Counted from the stretch's first letter, positions 1 through 9,383 are shown. The stretch: DNA of 64,000 nt from Salticus scenicus (GCA_963930645.1 OZ005653.1:108332059-108396058), one strand, 5' to 3'. Translations and numbers: made by a program. The notes: generated by a model not told the origin, from the letters alone.

Positions 1-212
1 AATATTCACAATTTAAATTTTCATCAAAAGTGCAGGTAAAAATTATTTCATAAAAATATTTAGTGGAAAAAAATAGACAAAATATAAATTAAGCTCTACA
101 TTTCTGTAATTTTAAAAATAAGATAAAATCATTTGGAGAAAAAATTTATGGAAAATACAAGTTAATCTAAAGTTCATAAAAAGTTAAGCTTAAGTTTTAT
201 GGAAAATACAAG
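1..212. other. AT-rich flank with a short tandem duplication
   Basis: No gene is visible. A 19 nt string (ttatggaaaatacaagtta) occurs at about 147 and again at about 196, giving a tandem duplication with a period near 49 bp just outside the foldback element that follows. Confidence 0.5.
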
Positions 213-326
213 TTATATATATATATTTCTTTTTAAAAATTAAAAATCTCTTTTTAAAATACAGTTAGTTTATTCATATATTTACTTTTCAGACTTTAAA
301 ATGATACACATTTTAAATATTAACAT

Positions 327-508
327 AATCAAACTATTTTTTTTTATTATTATTATTATTTAAAGCAATAATGGCTAGGGGATGAAAGAGGGGATAAATA
401 CGCTGTATATTAAAAAAAATAATAATAAAAATAAAAATAAAATAGAATTAAAATTCATGAAAAATGTGTCAAATAGCAATTATTGAAAAACACATTAAAA
501 TAAATAAA
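327..508. other. Insertion breaking the left foldback arm
   Basis: In the right arm the two matching blocks are contiguous, while in the left arm they are separated by about 180 bp with no counterpart on the right. The insert is AT-rich, with (ATT)n near 347-360 and an A-rich (AAT)n-like tract near 411-440. It could be an insertion in the left arm or a deletion from the right. Confidence 0.55.
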
Positions 509-656
509 TGACATCTTTACTTTGAAACCAATAATAGTTTATTTAAAAAATATAATTCTCTATTTCTTTCTTTCTTTTTTTTTTTTTTTTTTTTTTAATT
601 AATTAATTTCTGCATGAAAAATTCCATTTCATAAATATATTTACAACTACAATAAG

Positions 657-689
<33 letters not shown>

Positions 690-738
690 CCTTTAATTTT
701 AAATAATTATTTCTACATGTTTCTAAGCAATTAAAAGT

Positions 739-772
<34 letters not shown>

Positions 773-827
773 AAAATAAATAAAATATAGGAATGTATAT
801 GGTTTTAATATAAGTTACGAGATGGCG

Positions 828-840
828 CCACTAGATGGCC
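828..840 (+). promoter_or_regulatory. CTCF-like motif in the foldback loop
   Basis: CCACTAGATGGCC matches the bilaterian CTCF core consensus (CCASYAGRKGGC), and the preceding gatggcgcc resembles the fly CTCF core. Motif match only; a 12 bp match can arise by chance, and binding is not shown. Confidence 0.35.
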
Positions 841-1230
841 AAATTATTACTTTCATGATATAACAATATACATTCCGATATTTAAACTATTTTTCTTGAA
901 AAAAAAATCACTTTTAATTGCTTAGAAGCATGTAGAAATAATTATTTAAAATTAAAGTAGGGTTTTTTGTTTATTGTAGTTGTAAATATATTTATGAAAT
1001 TGAATTTTTCATGCAGAAATTAATTAATTAAAAAAAGAGAGAAAGAAAGAGATAATTATATTTTTTAAATAAATTATTATGGGTTTCAAAGTAAAGATGT
1101 TAATATTTAAAATACGTATCATTTTAAAGGCTGAAAAGTGAATACATGAATAAACTTTAACTGTAATTTGAAAAGAGATTTTTAATTTTTAAAAATAAAT
1201 ATATACATATATATATATATATATATTTTA

Positions 1231-2094
1231 AACTCTTCAATCAATAATAGTAACATCTTCAGTTTAACTAATAATAACCTTATTATTAATAACCGAAAAA
1301 TACATAATTACTATAAACTACTTCAACTTCCCTTCAATAACTTTAATTATCCTTATATAGTTCTCATACCTAAGTTTCACAAATCTCCAATTAAATTTCG
1401 CACTGTCACTGTTGGGTGTAACACTTATAACAACAATGCTAATGAAGCTCTACTGGATATTCTAAAACAAATTTACAAATGTACTTGCAAAGTTGATAAT
1501 TTACACTGTCTTAAAAATAGCTTTCAATTAATTCAATACATCAAATCGCTCGCTTCAATAGACAATATTATGACTTTTGACTTTCAAGATCTTTTCAATA
1601 ATATTGAGTTATCAGATCTTAGTAATATCATTTACAGTCTTTTTCAAGAATATAAAGCTCAAATTAGTCTTCCTTACAATTTTAAAGAAGAAAAATTTAA
1701 AACACTTCTTAACTTTGTTATCCATAATAATTATATCTTCCACAACAACGATATCTATTTGCAACAATTAGGCATCCCACAAGGAGGTTGTAGCTCCAGT
1801 ATTTTGGCAGATCTCTATCTTTATTATTATGAAAAGCAAATTTGCAATGATGATGTTCGATTTTATCGTTACATCGATGATATTATTGTATTTTATCTCA
1901 ACAAGAACTCACAAAATGGCTTTTCCTTCAATTATCCACCTAATTTAAAGCTAACTCAAAATACTCTGACTAATCAATCTATTAACTTTTTAGATCTCAA
2001 AATAATCATCCATGGTAATAAACTTTACACAGATATCTATGACAAACGGCAAGTTTGTCAAATAAACATATTCTTTTATAATTGCTATATTTAA
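1231..2094 (+). pseudogene. Penelope-like reverse transcriptase, 5'-truncated and 3'-fused
   Basis: One open frame runs from about 1186 (after a TAA at 1183) to the stop at 2092. RT-like sequence begins near 1231. In order it shows an IPKFHKSPIKFR block (the PKxHK motif typical of PLE-type RTs), TFDFQDLFNNI (motif A, first catalytic Asp), GIPQGGCSSSILADLYL (motif B), RYIDDIIVF (motif C, catalytic Asp pair), INFLDLKI, and YTDIYDKRQ. The ATG at 1570 lies inside the RT, so it is not the natural start. At 2052 the frame jumps into unrelated unit sequence through an 8-base filler and stops about 14 codons later, so the thumb seen in the other copies (RQDFCFNVNLF onward) is missing. No N-terminal part or GIY-YIG endonuclease is visible, because the foldback lies directly upstream. 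Catalytic residues are intact but the gene is truncated at both ends. PLE assignment is from remembered motif patterns; a related RT class is possible. Confidence 0.75.
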
Positions 2095-2329
2095 ATGTGA
2101 GTTATTTCGTTTTGAAATCTACTAATTTTGTTAAATATAGTGAAACTTAAGAATTTTTAAAAACAGGTAAGGAAATTAGCCTGTAATACGTCATATTACA
2201 GTCTTTGTGAATGGTACGCGAGTAAATTTCGTAAAAGTATCCTCAAATACAAAGATACAGATTTAGATTTGCTTTATTCACGTTAACTTTGAAGATACCG
2301 CAGTGTAAAAATCTCACTAACGAAATGGA

Positions 2330-2700
2330 TAACATTCAATCTTATAAGATTGCTTGTAAATCGAAAGAGAAATATCTAGATTAATGAAACTTTCTAAAAC
2401 TGTCATTCACGAAGTGATAATTAGAAAAATGGTTTCAGATAAATTTAAATATTTTGGAAGAAAAACGAATCTGACAGTACGTGAAGATCAAGAAATATTT
2501 TAATTATGAATTAAAAATTTCATTTGACTCGTGAAATTAAGAAATTTTTCAGAAAAGTAAAGTCTCATTTAACAGTTTCAGAAAATATTAAATGAAAAAT
2601 ATATGCAAAATTTATAAAACTGTTGAAATGAACGTGGGTACTGAAACATTATCAAGAAGGAAGGATTGAAATTGGCATGCTAAAATGAATGGGAGCAATT
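2330..2700 (+). pseudogene. Degenerate transposase-like HTH region, copy 1
   Basis: Translation across stops reads EREISRLMKLSKTVIHEVII, then GRKTNLTVREDQEIF, matching the double-HTH plan of Tc1/mariner transposases: an 'IA..L.iS..TV..vi.r' helix-turn-helix, a GRK linker, then an 'LT.redR.i' second HTH. Further on, NEWEQLIFL sits where 'W..viFsDE' would be, but the acidic residues are absent. Several in-frame stops and shifts make it non-functional. It lies upstream of the gypsy relic and faces the same way as the Tc1 element at 5440. Whether it belongs to that element or is an older, separate relic is unclear; the 5440 element has its own MVRIRQLT start, favouring a separate relic. Confidence 0.4.
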
Positions 2701-3000
2701 GATATTTTTATAGAAAAAAATTTATTATGTGCAGTCAGAATGTTTATAAATGTTATTGTCATTTTTGTGGAAGAAACTGAATCAATGCTTAGTCTAAAAA
2801 TAGGATGTTGATCAATAATGCGTTGAAGAGCTTTTAATCAGAATGGATTGTCCGATTTACAGTGAATTTTGAAAAATATGAACCCACGGAAATATTAAAT
2901 ATGCTATATGATCATTTGGTACCGTCTGGGACTCTTTAGGTGGTGCTATAATTTACAGTGAATTTCGGGAAGTAAGAGCTCATCGCAATATTAAGTATGC

Positions 3001-3353
3001 TATATCTGTACTGATAAGTATAAAGGATTTAAGTCAAAGGATTTAACAAATCAGAAGAATCGATTAGGAGAAAGGTATTTCGTTGACTTATACCCTTTAT
3101 ACCATTCAGTGATTGTCAACCTTCATTTAATAACGGGAAAAAATTGAATAAAATATTTTATAACATACATGAATGGTAAATTTCTGACTTGAACCTTTTT
3201 TTACCAATAGATTTTCTCAAAGACTAAATGACATAGACTTAAATCCTTTATTCCAATCGACTGAGAATTTTTTTCTGAGTCTCACTATGTACTTAACTCA
3301 AAATCGACATTTTTGGACTTATATTCCTTTATACTTAACAGTACAGATATATT
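3001..3353. repeat. Inverted duplication at the edge of the gypsy relic
   Basis: The plus-strand string tatatctgtactgataag with tataaagg (about 3001-3027) is the near-perfect inverse of 3328-3353, which lies inside the gypsy pol relic (residues NISVLLSIKE on the minus strand). A small piece of pol has therefore been copied or folded back in opposite orientation about 300 bp away. The intervening 3045-3284 has no gene. The same arrangement is present in every copy (for example about 10073-10421 in copy 2). Confidence 0.6.
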
Positions 3354-5113
3354 AAATGCTGTTTCTTGTTCTGAACCAAACTTAAATGTAGATCCTGTAT
3401 GTAATAGATCACTCGTTGGTATGACTATCTGAGCGTATTGTGAAATGAATTTGCGAAAATATCGACTTAATACTATATACAATTGTACTTGTTTAACTGA
3501 TTTGGGTTGAGGAAATCTTCGAACGGCTAATGTTCGATTAGGTGAACGTCTTATTGTTCCATCTTCAACGCTGTATCCCAAAATCTCAACTTTTCTTTTC
3601 AAAAACTAACACTTCTTAAAATTGATATATAAACCGTAATCAGAAGCACTTTTTTTAGTTTTTTTATTCCTTCCTCTTTGTCTTGGGATGGAATGCTTAT
3701 GCCTTCTATGTAAATAACCACTGTATTATCATGAGGGAATTCCACCAACACTATGCTTATGTATCGTTGAAACTGGCTTGGTGATGTGCTCAATCCGAAC
3801 GGAAATCTTAGAAACTCATATTTTCCATTATGTGTAAGAAATGCAACATATTTCATGCTCTTATCCTCTATTTCGAGGAGAAAAAATCCGTTCTTTAGAT
3901 CTAGAGTCGTAAAAACTTTTGATTTCTCCAAATGACCCAATGCATTTTCAATTGGAGGTAAGGGAATGATCCTTAACAATCTTTCGATTTAGCATTCGAT
4001 AATCTACTCACAACCGGATTGAGTTGTCTTTCTTTTTAAATAATATAACTGGCGCAGCATAATCAGATTAACTAGGTCTAATTATTCTGTCATATAACCA
4101 TTGTTGAATTTCAACTTTATTTATTTTCTGTTTTTTTAAAGGAGATCTTCGTGGATGTTCTTTCACAGGTATATCATCAGTCGAAATTATGGTAATCTTC
4201 AACTCCGTAGTTTTTGGCATGTAATATTTGATCATTTTCTTTATTTCTTATTTATAACTTGATTTTGTCAAATGATTCAAATCCACTTCCTCTGAATTTA
4301 CGGCTTCCGCTAGATTAATCGAAAAGCTACTTTCTCGCAAGTTTTTATTTTAATGTTCTTTCTCTATATTCTCAAGGAAAGATAGATTTTCATTTAAAGC
4401 TTTGATTATTTTATTAAGACAATTCACGTACGACATATGGGATTTATTTACAGAAGTTTCCAGATTGGCATTTATACTTTACTTGATTTCATTACATTGA
4501 CATTGTTGCGTCAAAACCCATTTATTTCAAATATATTTTCCTTTTTATAATTCTGGAGTCCAGATGATTTTTTATCTCCGTTTTAAAATTCTTTTGCGAA
4601 TTTAATATGGCCGATCCAAACATTTTTACGTTTGCCTAAAACTTTTAATCCTCTTCATCTGTAGATAAGTTTAATTTGTTAATTACGTCAATTCCTAGCA
4701 CAATTTCATGCGCTAGATCTTCTATAACATAAACATTGGCAGAAACCACAATGCCGTCAATACACAATTCCGTTGGAAAATGCTCTAAAAGTTGCATGAC
4801 TTCCATGGCGATACCCGATAATTTTACATCATCAAAACATAATTCTGGAGAGCCAACTTTTATATAGGTTTCTTAATTCATGAGATTCAATTCACTTCCT
4901 GTTTCAATCAAACACTTTGCATTCTTGCCATTAATTTTGAATTTATTTTTTCTATTTTATTGTAATTTGGCGTAATACTATTAAAATTTGCTTCCCGTTT
5001 AGTACGTAATCGGACGAATTTTCGTCTTGATAATATTGTCGGAAACCTTGGCGACCGTTATTCCTGTTTGGGCACTGCGAAGCTATGTGGCCATAAGAAT
5101 CGCGCGCATAACA
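3285..5113 (-). pseudogene. Ty3/gypsy-like gag-pol relic, copy 1
   Basis: Read on the minus strand from 5113: a degenerate CCHC zinc knuckle CYARDSYGHIASQC (5113-5072) with the second Cys replaced by Arg; an aspartic protease with LIETGSELNLM (active-site DTG has become ETG, codon at 4913-4915) and the downstream flap/ILG-like LAHEIVLGIDV (near 4720); then RT with DYAAPVILFKKKD and VDYRMLNRKIVKD (near 4070-3990), TTLDLKNGFFLLEI, FPFGLSTSPSQFQRYI, and VIYIEGISI, where the YxDD box has become YIEG so both catalytic Asp are lost. After a frameshift comes KRKVEILGYSVEDGTIR, then FPQPKSVKQVQ and the start of the RNase H connection, ending at 3285. There are stops at PS*SDY, RL*VDY and C*FLK plus at least two frameshifts. 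Frames beginning at 3979 and 3602 start at TTG codons inside the domain, so these are not real starts. No RNase H core, integrase or paired LTRs are visible. Dead element. Confidence 0.88.
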
Positions 5114-5170
5114 CCTGATATTTCATTTATATTTATTTTTCCCTCCATAATCATGGTCAGAATAGAAAAT

Positions 5171-5439
5171 CTAGAAGGACTTTAAAACATGTTCATATTT
5201 ATTAAAATTATATTTACAAATTAAAATATACACAGCTTTTCGCCATGAGTTTTCATGGCCTCTTAGGGTCACACAAGGGATGATAAGAACAGACAGCATA
5301 TATATATCATGAGTCCGGGTGGTGGTAACAGATCTTTGAAACTTGACAAAAAATATTACGTATATTAAGAAGAATTCTCTCTTGAATGTCACTTGTAGCG
5401 AAGACTATTGAATATGAAAGAAAGTATTAAATATATGTA
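5171..5439 (-). other. Region upstream of the gypsy relic, possible LTR or leader remnant
   Basis: On the minus strand a segment starting tgttaccaccacccgg near 5331 continues through a TATATATA box and an AATAAA near 5199, in the place where an LTR or leader upstream of gag would lie. No second copy of this segment occurs within a unit, so LTR status cannot be confirmed. A 73-codon open frame here shows no recognisable domain. Equivalent stretches precede the Tc1 end in each copy. Confidence 0.25.
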
Positions 5440-6218
5440 CACTAAGCGACAAAAAAAAAAAAATCCGCACTTGAATATTTTCCTTTTTGCCTTCTAGAAC
5501 CGCCAATTATATCGTTTAAAAAGCAAATTTTCGGATAGATTTTATTATGTTGTCCTGAACATACACTTTAGCTTTGAGTCTTGTGTTAAAAACAAAATGC
5601 AATTGTCAGTAAAATTGTAATTTTAGAAATTATTTCAAAAATGGTAAGAATAAGGCAGTTAACGATGCCACAAAAAAGTATAAATTTTTGAACGAAAAAA
5701 AAAAAAAAACATATTTTAATACGTGAGATGGCAAAATAATTATATATTAACGAAATATTGATGAAAAGGTTTTTAGCAAGATATAAAATTTTTTGGCCGT
5801 TTAAACTGGAAATTTGATTTTAGGCGGCCATGTTGCTCATCCAAGCAAAATGGCCGTAAGTTAAAAAGCCATTGCTTATAAAATCGGTTTGTATTACATT
5901 TAGAACATAAAATAGATTCAGGAAAAGTGTTTAGCAGCATAATTTCTTTAACTACAGTACAACAACTATTAAACAAAACAGGTTTAAATGACAGAAAATT
6001 AGAAAAAAATTCCATTCTTCGTGAAGAGAAATACGAAAGCAAGACCTCAGTAGGGTAAAAAATTAAAAATAAAAAATTATTAGTTAATTATTGGGCTGAA
6101 CTGGTTTTCTTTCAGGAGTCACGTTTAACTTATTTCGAGCTAAAGAGAAAGCAACCAGATCTGACAACGAAAATGTGACCGACTTAATGAAAATCGCATA
6201 TTAAAACAGCGATATATT

Positions 6219-6240
6219 CTCCGTACATTATGGTACGGAG
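6219..6240. repeat. Perfect 8-bp stem hairpin in the Tc1 relic
   Basis: CTCCGTAC, 6-nt loop, GTACGGAG. It lies between the first and second catalytic blocks of the transposase relic and is repeated in all copies; no role is evident. Confidence 0.5.
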
Positions 6241-6414
6241 GTGCATAACTTTTCAAACAATCGGGCAAATTTTTATGCTCAAGGGATCAATTAACTCGAA
6301 ATAAAGCACAATCGTCATAAAAGTGGTGCCTGACCTACTATTTTGGAGGTATCTTGGATATTTCCGCAAACACCATTTCAAGATGATAAAGCACCTTACT
6401 ACACGATATCTGTG

Positions 6415-6549
6415 GTAAGTTTATTCACTTCAAATTGTCAAAATTTCCTATTCATTCCCATTAGAACGTATAATTATGTAAATAATCATAATGTATTTCA
6501 CTTTAAGTTAAATTCCACAAAGGATATACTAAAATTTCTTCTTTACCAG
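6415..6549 (+). other. Intron-like or insertion segment inside the Tc1 relic
   Basis: Bounded by GTAAGT and a pyrimidine-rich TTCTTTACCAG. It separates the APYYT block from the DPLENV block of the transposase and is 135 bp and AT-rich. Removing it does not directly restore frame, so it may be an intron in an already decayed gene or just AT-rich filler. Present in every copy. Confidence 0.35.
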
Positions 6550-6769
6550 ACATGGAAGTAGTCCATTATCGCGATCCGCTTGAAAATGTTATGTCTATTA
6601 AAAGGCGGGGAAGAAGGGAGAGGATTCGAAATTTGAAACCTGTAACTCTGCCAGAACTAGAAAAAATTATTTGTTTTATTTGGCACATTGAAATTTCTAT
6701 GATTTATATTAAAACACTGTATAAAACTATGCCATTGCGCATTAAAACAGTAAAGATGGAATTAACCCA

Positions 6770-7177
6770 ATGCGGAACTTTTATCGTTACATCGATGATA
6801 TTATTGTATTTTATCTCAACAAGAACTCACAAAATGGCTTTTCCTTCAATTATCCACCTAATTTAAAGCTAACTCAAAATACTCTGACTAATCAATCTAT
6901 TAACTTTTTAGATCTCAAAATAATCATCGATGGTAATAAACTTTACACAGATATCTATGACAAACGGCAAGATTTTTGTTTTAATGTAAACTTATTTACA
7001 CATTTTAATTCATGTCTGCATCTTTCGGTCTTTAGAAACATCATCATTAACCATTTATTTCGAATTAATAATTTATGCTCTGCACAGTTTAAAAACAAGA
7101 ATATTAATAAACTGATCACAGCCACTGCTAAAATGGGTTTTCCTAAAAACTTTGTATTTTCTATTTTATATCCTTAA
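6770..7177 (+). pseudogene. Chimeric ORF: PLE RT tail with an ATG from Tc1 (copy 2 left edge)
   Basis: The Tc1 part of the breakpoint contributes ATGCGGAAC, which falls in frame with the PLE YIDD box, giving MRNFYRYIDDIIVF and a continuous 135-codon frame. It carries motif C (catalytic Asp pair), INFLDLKI and YDKRQDFCFNVNLF, then a thumb-like region with SVFRNIIINHLFRINNL and KMGFPKNFVF before the stop. Motifs A and B are absent, so it cannot be an active polymerase alone. PLE sequence proper begins at 6779. The overlapping 104-codon Tc1 frame (6552-6866) crosses the breakpoint out of frame and adds about 29 meaningless residues. Confidence 0.75.
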
Positions 7178-7269
7178 CCATGTGTCTGTCAGTACAAAAA
7201 AAAAAAAGCTGTGTACACTCTTGTGTATATCAACAAAAAATTTATAAAATAATAAAAGACAATAAAAAA

Positions 7270-7343
7270 GGTGGCGGTTGGGTGGGCAGATGTTTGATTA
7301 CGGAGGTGGGGTGGTGTTGTAAGGCTGGATGGTTGGGTGGGTT
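7270..7343 (+). other. G-rich strand-asymmetric stretch
   Basis: Contains repeated GG/GGG runs (gtggcggttgggtggg, gaggtggggtggtg, ggatggttgggtggg) in an otherwise AT-rich unit. The pattern allows two-layer G-quadruplexes on the plus strand. Repeated in copies 2-6. Confidence 0.5.
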
Positions 7344-8384
7344 TGTGAAATTAAATTAAAAAAAAAAAAAAAGTAGAAGGCTTGTTGCATTTGCTTTGTA
7401 TTACCATGCAAACTTTCATTTTCTAATAAATTTTCAGTTTTTTCCTTTTTGAGTTGTCAACTATTTAATGTTCTAATTATACTGTTAAACACAATGTGAT
7501 CAATCGATGAATTTCATTGTGGCTTCGTGGTTTCATTGTTGTTCATCTGCTTTGAAATTTTGCATTTTTAAATCCATATGGTTCCTGTTCTGATTGTGGC
7601 AGGCTGGGGGAGTGTTGCCGGCGTAAAACTAGTGTAAAACCACAGGCAAGTCACAAGTCTTGCCGCCTGCCTCCTTCTTCCTATCTTGTGTTTTTTGGGT
7701 TGTTTTTTCATTAGTTTTGATAAGTTTATGGTTTTAAGTTAAGATTTGTTGTTTTACTTTATTGATTCATTTTTTTTTTTTTTGCAGGCTGTTAATTAAT
7801 AGATCTCGTTTCTTTACATAAGTGTATTTCATCCACTGATATATATATATATATTTTTATCTTATTGGTCATTGGTGTTACAGTGATCTTGTATCTGTTG
7901 CTTGGCTTCTACTATGCTTAATAGATCATCTTTATTACATATATATATATATATTTGCAAAAGTGTATGTTTTAATTTAAATTAAAAACAAAAGATGGCG
8001 CCAAAACAGCATTTGCTGTTTTTTCCTATTCCCTGTGCGGAAGGATACATGAATAGGAATCGCAAATGATTGAGCTACTACAAAATCGATGTTTATGAAT
8101 TATTAAAAATTTTTTGCTTTAAAAAATTGTAAATTCATCATTATTATGATAAAATGGAATGTCTAAAATTACAAAATACTTCCTTATTTAAAATGTTATC
8201 TAAATACTTTTTTGACTAAATATGAAATTTTGAAATCAAAAATATCTTTTTCATAGCAGAAGAGAAAATATATTTAAGTGAATTTGACTTAGAATATATA
8301 CAATAAATATATAAAAAATGTAATAAAGTATTTTTGCGTTAAAAAAAAAAAAAAGGAAAATTTAAATAATTCATTGACTGCATT

Positions 8385-8408
8385 CACGTTGGTCAGCCAA
8401 CCAACGTG
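8385..8408. repeat. Hairpin CACGTTGG...CCAACGTG
   Basis: Stem CACGTTGG / CCAACGTG with loop tcagccaa. Conserved in copies 2-6. Confidence 0.55.
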
Positions 8409-8440
8409 CCTTGAAAGTGAGAACCGAATTACGACATTTT

Positions 8441-8467
8441 CGCCGAATAAATGCATGCATTTTGGCG
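8441..8467. repeat. Nested palindrome CGCC..AAATGCATGCATTT..GGCG
   Basis: A perfect 14-bp palindrome AAATGCATGCATTT (8449-8462) lies between CGCC and GGCG. It could be a dimeric protein-binding site or chance; it is in copies 2-6. Confidence 0.5.
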
Positions 8468-9383
8468 GAGTAATATAGTTCTATTTTTAAAGCAACTTTT
8501 ACAAAAAAAACAAGAGTTTTCCTGAAAAAAACGAAAACGTTACTAGATTCAGAAAGATCCCATTAACAACATATATTAATTAAATTAAAATCGTTCGTGC
8601 GGTTTTAGAGATATTTTTTCATGAATTTAGTCTATTACATCCTTACACCACACATTTTCCCTTTTTGGCTTTAAATTGAGATTCAGATCTCAAAACATAC
8701 TGCATGTAGAAATGTAAAAATTTCAGGATAGTTTAAGACCGAAGATAAAAGACTTTTGAAAAGATCAGAACAAAATATGGCATATTTGCTGAGATATTAA
8801 GTGTCGGCTTTTACAAATCTCTTTGATGTCAAACTAGCCGTATATATGAGTTCGCAGCGTTCAGTTTGTCCTTCCGCTTGCGTCACTCGAAAAACTGTCG
8901 TTTTTCATGATAAATGAAATATTCATTTCTGTTGAATTTCTTTTAAAGTATATTTGTAGAACCATTCTGTGCAACGTCCCCCATAAACTACATATTGATG
9001 TTAGTATCCATTTTTTAATAGTGTACTGTGCGTTAAGAAATGACAAGGCTACTTATAAATCGGCGCACATCTAAAGTAGAAGACGTAATATAAAAGTTTC
9101 TAATACATGTATAAAATAAACATATTCTTTTATAATTGCTATATTTAAATGTGAGTTATTTCGTTTTGAAATCTACTAATTTTGTTAAATATAGTGAAAC
9201 TTAAGAATTTTTAAAAACAGGTAAGGAAATTAGCCTGTAATACGTCATATTACAGTCTTTGTGAATGGTACGCGAGTAAATTTCGTAAAAGTATCCTCAA
9301 ATACAAAGATACAGATTTAGATTTGCTTTATTCACGTTAACTTTGAAGATACCGCAGTGTAAAAATCTCACTAACGAAATGGA

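Larger units (their letters stand above)
213..1228. repeat. Foldback element: long imperfect inverted repeat
   Basis: The right arm (868-1228) is the reverse complement of two left-arm blocks (about 213-326 and 509-801). Examples are ggaatgtatat at 791-801 against atatacattcc at 868-878, and the block around actttaaaatgatac near 292 against its complement near 1120. Both outer ends run into (TA)n. The arms contain unequal A/T homopolymers. The loop is about 66 bp (802-867). No transposase is encoded. It abuts the PLE reading frame, so it is either a foldback/MITE inserted into the PLE or an inverted terminal region belonging to it; the sequence does not decide. Confidence 0.8.
5440..6777 (+). 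pseudogene. Truncated Tc1-like transposon with dead transposase, copy 1
   Basis: The left terminus follows a TA: CACTAAGCGAC, then poly(A), then TCCGCACTT, matching the inverse of the right terminus that survives only at 42870. The transposase starts at ATG 5651 (MVRIRQLT). Across stops and frameshifts it gives a TTVQQLLNKTGL HTH-like stretch near 5950; FFQESRLTYFEL near 6105, where 'FSDESRF' is expected (first catalytic Asp lost); FQDDKAPYYT near 6379 (second Asp, 'FQQDNAPxHT'); DPLENVMSIKRR near 6570 (third acidic residue, 'NPIENLW'); and LPELEKIICFIWHIEIS with TMPLRIKTV at the C-terminus. The WPSQSPDLN stretch between Asp 2 and Glu is missing. The element is cut at the array breakpoint, 722 bp or more short of its right end. 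Assignment to Tc1/mariner is firm; subfamily is not. Confidence 0.85.
1861..6778 (+). repeat. Array copy 1 (left edge, internally deleted)
   Basis: 4918 bp. The part matching 6971-9114 of copy 2 (about 2144 bp) is missing and replaced by gtttgtca at 2053-2060. It lacks the 14-bp duplication (ataagaagtatgct) that copies 2-6 carry near 10050. It has private bases, such as tttttgtggaag where the others have tttttgaggaag, and gtaccgtctggg where the others have gtaccgtttggg. Confidence 0.93.
7178..9383. other. Non-coding part of the unit downstream of the PLE tail
   Basis: No protein domain was recognised on either strand. It holds, in order, a G-rich stretch, a GC-richer block (about 7596-7680), a T-tract ending in a splice-acceptor-like gcagg (near 7788), two (TA)n tracts (7842-7853 and 7939-7953), gatggcgcc with a small hairpin (about 7993-8023), and two palindromes near 8385 and 8441. 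A 61-codon minus-strand frame at 8861-9046 has no recognisable motif and is lost in copy 6. The first part may be the PLE 3' UTR. Equivalents: 14246-16447, 21328-23532, 28396-30598, 35480-37685; copy 1 has lost nearly all of it. Confidence 0.6.

Noticed and set aside
1577..1771. 64-codon plus-strand frame
   Set aside because: It lies in another frame inside the PLE RT frame and has no domain.
5171..5392. 73-codon minus-strand frame repeated in each unit
   Set aside because: No recognisable domain; it is open by chance in a stretch better read as leader or LTR remnant of the gypsy relic.
5773..6042. 89-codon minus-strand frame repeated in each unit, with a CSKC pair
   Set aside because: It is antisense to the HTH-like part of the Tc1 relic; conservation reflects recent amplification, not selection.
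8841..8865. TATATAT followed by TCAGT as a core promoter
   Set aside because: The spacing from TATA to the would-be initiator (about 22 bp) is too short, and no downstream gene is present.
8861..9046. 61-codon minus-strand frame in copies 2-5
   Set aside because: No domain, and it is lost in copy 6 by point changes.
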